Shown one piece after another: positions 60,803 through 64,000 of a stretch of 64,000 nucleotides of DNA. This DNA comes from G965220075 sp965220075 (GTDB lineage: Bacteria; Chloroflexota; UBA11872). Location of the stretch: NCBI GenBank assembly GCA_965220075.1, contig OZ244806.1, forward strand, positions 2,480,001-2,544,000. The letters are read 5' to 3'. The notes under the pieces were generated by a model. That model saw only the letters and a list, made by a program, of their open reading frames with translations. It was not told the origin of the DNA and made no database searches. Both the position numbers and the translations under genes were made by a program. The first letter of the stretch is position 1; each line of letters starts with the position of its first letter.

Positions 60803-62260
60803 CTACTTGTCGCCCTCGGTCGTCTCGTCTTCCTTGCCGTCGGTGTCACTGTCGTGGACCGCAACGTCCGACACGACGCCGGGGAGGTTCTTGAGGGTGC
60901 TGATGATATCGACGCCCGTGAGCGACTGCACCAGGGCCGGGAGTTGCGCGATGGTGGCCGATACGTCCTGCGTCACCTTGCTGGCGCCGGCGCCCGCCCC
61001 GTCGGCGCCGCCGTTGCTGATCACCACGATGCTGTCGGTCTTGGCGAGGGGCTGCGCCACGGCGCTCGCGACATCGGGCAGCGATTCGAAGAGCTGCTGG
61101 ATCATGGCCGCCTGGCCGTACTGCTTCCAGGCATCGGCCTTCTTGTTCATCGCCTGGGCCTCCGCGAGGCCTTGGGCTCTGGTAGCGTCCGCACCCGCCT
61201 CACCCCTCGCTCGGATGGCGTCAGCATCGGCTTGTCCACGGAGCCTGGTCGACTCGGCTTCCGCCTGGGCCTCGGCAATGACGCGTGCGCGCTCGCCCTC
61301 CGCCACCGTCTCGAGCTTGTATCGTTCCGCTTCGGCCTCGACGCGTGTGCCGCGGCGGTGCCCTTCCGCGCGCAATTCCAATTGGTCGCGCTCGGCCTCG
61401 GCGGGACGCCGGATCGTCGCGTCTAGCTCGCGCTCCCGCCGGGCGACCTCCTGTACCTGGACCTCAATCTGCTTTTGCCGCTCGACGACCTCGACTTGCG
61501 ACTCTTCCGACCGGATTCGCTGGCGGGTTATTGCCTCTTGAAGGGAGTAGGCCAGCTCGGCCTCGGCGCGCCGGGCGTTGACCTGCTGATCGTACGCGGC
61601 TTTTTGCGTCTGGAAGTCGCGTTCGGACTCGGCGATAGCGGTGTCGGCGGCGAACCGTGCCGCCTGCTGCTCCTGATCGGCCTGGGCTTGCTTAATGCCG
61701 GCGTCGCGTTCGGCCTGGGCCTCACCGATGGCCGCGTCCCGCTTGACCTCCGAGGTCCGTCGTACGCCGAGGGCCTCCAGATAGCCCTGCTCATCCTGGA
61801 TGTCGCGAATCGAGAAGCTGACGATTTCCAACCCCATGTTGGTCATATCGGTTGCCGCCACGTCACGCACCTGCTCGGCAAAGGCCACGCGGTCCCGGTA
61901 TATATCCTCGACGGTCATCGTGCCTAGAATGGCCCGTTGCTGACCCTCAAGGGTTTGTAGGGCAACCTCCGCGATCTCCGTCACGCTCTTACCCAAGAAC
62001 TGCTCTGCCGCGGTGCGTATCGCGTCCTCGCTGCGTCCGACTTTGACCTGCGCGATGCCGTCGACTGAGACCGAGACGCCCTCCTTGGTGTAGACCCTGG
62101 CCGTGTTGACCGGAAGGGTCATTACTTCCAGGGAGATCATCTGTGCTTTCTGCAATATCGGCAGCACGAACATCCGCCCGCCGACCTTCAGCTTGGGCCT
62201 AGTGCTTCCACCCGACACGATCAGCGCATGGTTCGGTCCTACTGTATGAAAGCCCGCCAT
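60803..62260 (-). CDS. floT: Flotillin-like SPFH domain protein
   Basis: 485 residues, ATG 62260 with GGGGGA five bases upstream. Residues 1-190 are an SPFH domain (PVNTARVYTKEGVSVSVDG, FLGKSVTEIAEVALQTLEGQ, MGLEIVSFSIRDIQD). A long coiled coil with repeated Glu-Ala heptads follows (about 195-400), then an Ala/Gly-rich tail (FESLPDVASAVAQPLAKTDS). Scaffolds membrane microdomains and works with the NfeD protein encoded 33 bases upstream. No N-terminal membrane helix; attachment is probably via the SPFH surface or NfeD. Confidence 0.92.
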   Translation of the reverse strand: MAGFHTVGPNHALIVSGGSTRPKLKVGGRMFVLPILQKAQMISLEVMTLPVNTARVYTKEGVSVSVDGIAQVKVGRSEDAIRTAAEQFLGKSVTEIAEVALQTLEGQQRAILGTMTVEDIYRDRVAFAEQVRDVAATDMTNMGLEIVSFSIRDIQDEQGYLEALGVRRTSEVKRDAAIGEAQAERDAGIKQAQADQEQQAARFAADTAIAESERDFQTQKAAYDQQVNARRAEAELAYSLQEAITRQRIRSEESQVEVVERQKQIEVQVQEVARRERELDATIRRPAEAERDQLELRAEGHRRGTRVEAEAERYKLETVAEGERARVIAEAQAEAESTRLRGQADADAIRARGEAGADATRAQGLAEAQAMNKKADAWKQYGQAAMIQQLFESLPDVASAVAQPLAKTDSIVVISNGGADGAGAGASKVTQDVSATIAQLPALVQSLTGVDIISTLKNLPGVVSDVAVHDSDTDGKEDETTEGDK

Positions 62261-62293
62261 GTGTTCCCCCAGATGAGCTGCTACGGATCCGTG

Positions 62294-63655
62294 TTATGCA
62301 TCGCTCGAGGCTCCCGGTCCATCGTACAGCTTTTCGACTTTGAGAACCCGTCCATACACCCCGACGACTCGCACCTCATCGCCTTCCTGGATCGAGACCC
62401 CGGGATCGGTTGACGCCGACCACTCCCTGTCCGACACCTTGACCCTGCCTGCCGGATCGAGGTCGGTCAGGGCCATGCCCGATGCTCCTTCCAGCTGCAT
62501 CTCCTCCGCGGTTTGAAATCCGGTCGAGACCCCTCCGCCATGGATAGCCAGGCGGATGAACAGCACCCACGCCGCGGTCATGAGTCCGGACGTCACCGCA
62601 ATCATGATCGGGCTCACCATGATGTTCAGCTCCGGGAGATCCGATGGGCTGAAGAAGTTGCCGAACAGGAAGATCGACCCGAGGACGAAAGAGACAATTC
62701 CGCCCGCACCGAAGAGGCTGAATCCCGGCGCCGTCGTCTCCGCATAGAACAGTCCCATGGCAAGGGCAAGAAGCACCAGGCCAACCCAGTTGCCCGGCAG
62801 ATTGAAGAATCCGACGAAGGCCAGGATGAGCGAGATAACGCCGACGACCCCTGGGCCGATCATGCCGGGAACGGACCACTCCGCCCAGAGAGCCAACCCC
62901 CCCAGCAGGAACAGCACCAGGGCCAGGTTGGGATTCGCGAGGATCCCCAGCAGGTGTTCCAGCAGCGTGCGGCCAAGCTGGTCCACTCGTGCCCCGGCGG
63001 ACTCGACCACCACCGGCCCGGCCGCGGTCTCGGCGGTGCGGCCGTGGAGTTGCTCCAGCATGGTGTCCATATCGGGAGCGATGAGGTCGATGATTCCGAC
63101 GTCCAGGGCCTCCTGCTCCGAGAAGGCCTTGGCTTTCGACACGGTTTCCTCCAGGGCATCGCCGTTGCGATCCCGGATCTCGGCAATGCTGCGGATGAAG
63201 GCCCGGGTGTCCTCGTCCACCTTGCGCGCGAGTGTCTCGGGAAGGTCGACGCCGCCGGGGCCGACCGCCGCGGCCGCGCCGATGTTGGTGCCCGGCGCCA
63301 TCACCGCGAAATTCGCCGCGGCTGCAACAAAGGTGCCCGCCGAAGCCGCTCTGGCGCCTGAAGGCGAGACGTACACCGCGACGGGGACGTGCGCTTCCAG
63401 GAGCCGCTCGACGATTTCGCGGGTCGAGTCCACGAGGCCGCCCGGCGTGTCCAAGCGGATGACGGCCAGCGATGCGCCGTCGCCGCGAGCCTTGTCGAGT
63501 CCCCGCGCAACGTGAGCGGAGGACAGCGGCTCGATGGCTCCGTCGACCTCGATGACGAGCACGGTCGGCCCATCTGCCCGTGCCGGGTCGGTGGACTGCC
63601 ACGCCAGAAGCACGGAGGCAGCAACAACTGCCGCGACGGCAACCAGGCGACGCAT
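62294..63655 (-). CDS. NfeD/1510-N family membrane serine protease
   Basis: 453 residues. Signal peptide (VAVAAVVAASVLLAWQS), then a ClpP-like domain with catalytic S105 in PSGARAASAGTFV and K145 in LARKVDEDT, followed by four or five membrane segments (ALVLFLLGGLALWAEW and onward) and a C-terminal OB-fold (MALTDLDPAGRVKV, QEGDEVRVVGVYGRVLKV). This full-length NfeD1b type is encoded next to flotillin in many bacteria. ATG 63655 has GGAGGG six bases upstream. Cleaves membrane-associated peptides in the PH1510/stomatin model. Confidence 0.92.
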   Translation of the reverse strand: MRRLVAVAAVVAASVLLAWQSTDPARADGPTVLVIEVDGAIEPLSSAHVARGLDKARGDGASLAVIRLDTPGGLVDSTREIVERLLEAHVPVAVYVSPSGARAASAGTFVAAAANFAVMAPGTNIGAAAAVGPGGVDLPETLARKVDEDTRAFIRSIAEIRDRNGDALEETVSKAKAFSEQEALDVGIIDLIAPDMDTMLEQLHGRTAETAAGPVVVESAGARVDQLGRTLLEHLLGILANPNLALVLFLLGGLALWAEWSVPGMIGPGVVGVISLILAFVGFFNLPGNWVGLVLLALAMGLFYAETTAPGFSLFGAGGIVSFVLGSIFLFGNFFSPSDLPELNIMVSPIMIAVTSGLMTAAWVLFIRLAIHGGGVSTGFQTAEEMQLEGASGMALTDLDPAGRVKVSDREWSASTDPGVSIQEGDEVRVVGVYGRVLKVEKLYDGPGASSDA

Positions 63656-63879
63656 GACCGCCCTCCAAGCGGGAGGACCCAGGCGTCTTATCGCCTGGAA
63701 ATGCCAGCGTCCATATTAGTGGAGACGCGGCCGCTCCGGTCAACGAGCCTTCCAGCGGCCCGCGACGACGGGCGCGAAGGCGCCCTCCGCAACGTCACGC
63801 TTCGCATCCAGGGCATGGCCGGGCGTGCGTCCGGGTCGGCCCATGGCTAGCGGGTACAGCCGGGTGACCCGCGCTCACG

Positions 63880-63909
63880 TTGACACTCGGAAAGCCCCCT
63901 CTCTACAGT
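63880..63909 (+). promoter_or_regulatory. Sigma-70-type promoter for the right-edge gene
   Basis: TTGACA (63880-63885) and TACAGT (63904-63909) with an 18-base spacer, about 34 bases before the start codon at 63943. Confidence 0.5.
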
Positions 63910-63942
63910 CGAGGCGCTTGCGAATCGCGCGCGTGGCACGCC

Positions 63943-64000
63943 ATGTCTGAGGAGACCGCCGGCCATCGGATTCTGATCACGGACATCGCCTGGCCGAGCA
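63943..64000 (+). CDS. Start of a 2-hydroxyacid dehydrogenase-like gene, cut by window edge
   Basis: Only 19 codons: MSEETAGHRILITDIAWPS. The ILITDIAWP opening is that of D-isomer-specific 2-hydroxyacid dehydrogenases of the CtBP/phosphoglycerate dehydrogenase type. A promoter-like TTGACA/TACAGT lies in front. Identity rests on very little sequence. Confidence 0.5.
   Translation, partial: MSEETAGHRILITDIAWPS

Overview
The window is a GC-rich, densely coded bacterial chromosome segment with about 45 credible protein genes, two tRNA genes and several small patches of decayed mobile DNA. The gene set points to an uncultured Chloroflexota-like heterotroph (SAR202 or Dehalococcoidia-related). The supporting genes are hydantoinase A/B, Asp/Glu racemase-like and sugar-isomerase-like enzymes, FAD amine oxidases, class III aminotransferases, intracellular BNR/sialidase-fold proteins, a cupredoxin lipoprotein and a large beta-repeat surface protein. 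No marker in the window fixes the taxonomy, so this placement is inference.

Layout, 1-15.6 kb: a thiamine-diphosphate enzyme runs off the left edge, followed by a 1023-residue repeat surface protein. Then comes a roughly 1.8 kb patch without intact genes that holds a direct repeat, a MITE-like element and a possible HsdR scrap. After it lie a histidine kinase/response regulator pair, gpsA, a second MITE-like copy, two unknown soluble proteins, a PHP phosphoesterase, a cupredoxin lipoprotein and the primary sigma factor. 15.6-31.7 kb: an MFS transporter, a four-gene catabolic run (TIM-barrel isomerase, Asp/Glu racemase-like, hydantoinase A, hydantoinase B), small membrane proteins, GNAT and gltX, a NUDIX hydrolase, tRNA-Gln, the NAD-salvage pair pncA-pncB and an AIM24 protein. 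31.7-45 kb: an IS30-family element, a sialidase-fold protein, a PLP decarboxylase, a GT-C-like membrane pair of lower GC, an FtsX-type permease with an HlyD-type adaptor, tRNA-Pro and a class III aminotransferase. 45-64 kb: a second sialidase-fold protein, a penicillin acylase, a NUDIX/eIF2B-like fusion, Nif3, an isochorismatase-like hydrolase, an aldo-keto reductase, two toxin-antitoxin modules (HigBA and an RHH/Doc pair) associated with a shared palindromic repeat, an M20 peptidase, a sarcosine-oxidase-like enzyme, an M19 dipeptidase, IS scars, and a flotillin/NfeD pair. The start of a 2-hydroxyacid dehydrogenase-like gene leaves the right edge.

The metabolic theme is breakdown of amides, cyclic imides and N-methylated amino compounds (hydantoinase, penicillin acylase, peptidases, isochorismatase, amine oxidase), with recycling of NAD. 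I see no CRISPR array, prophage, rRNA or obvious defence island. The candidates most worth following as undescribed are the palindrome-associated toxin-antitoxin cassettes, the MITE-like family that has supplied a start codon to a small membrane gene, and the NUDIX/eIF2B-like fusion enzyme.
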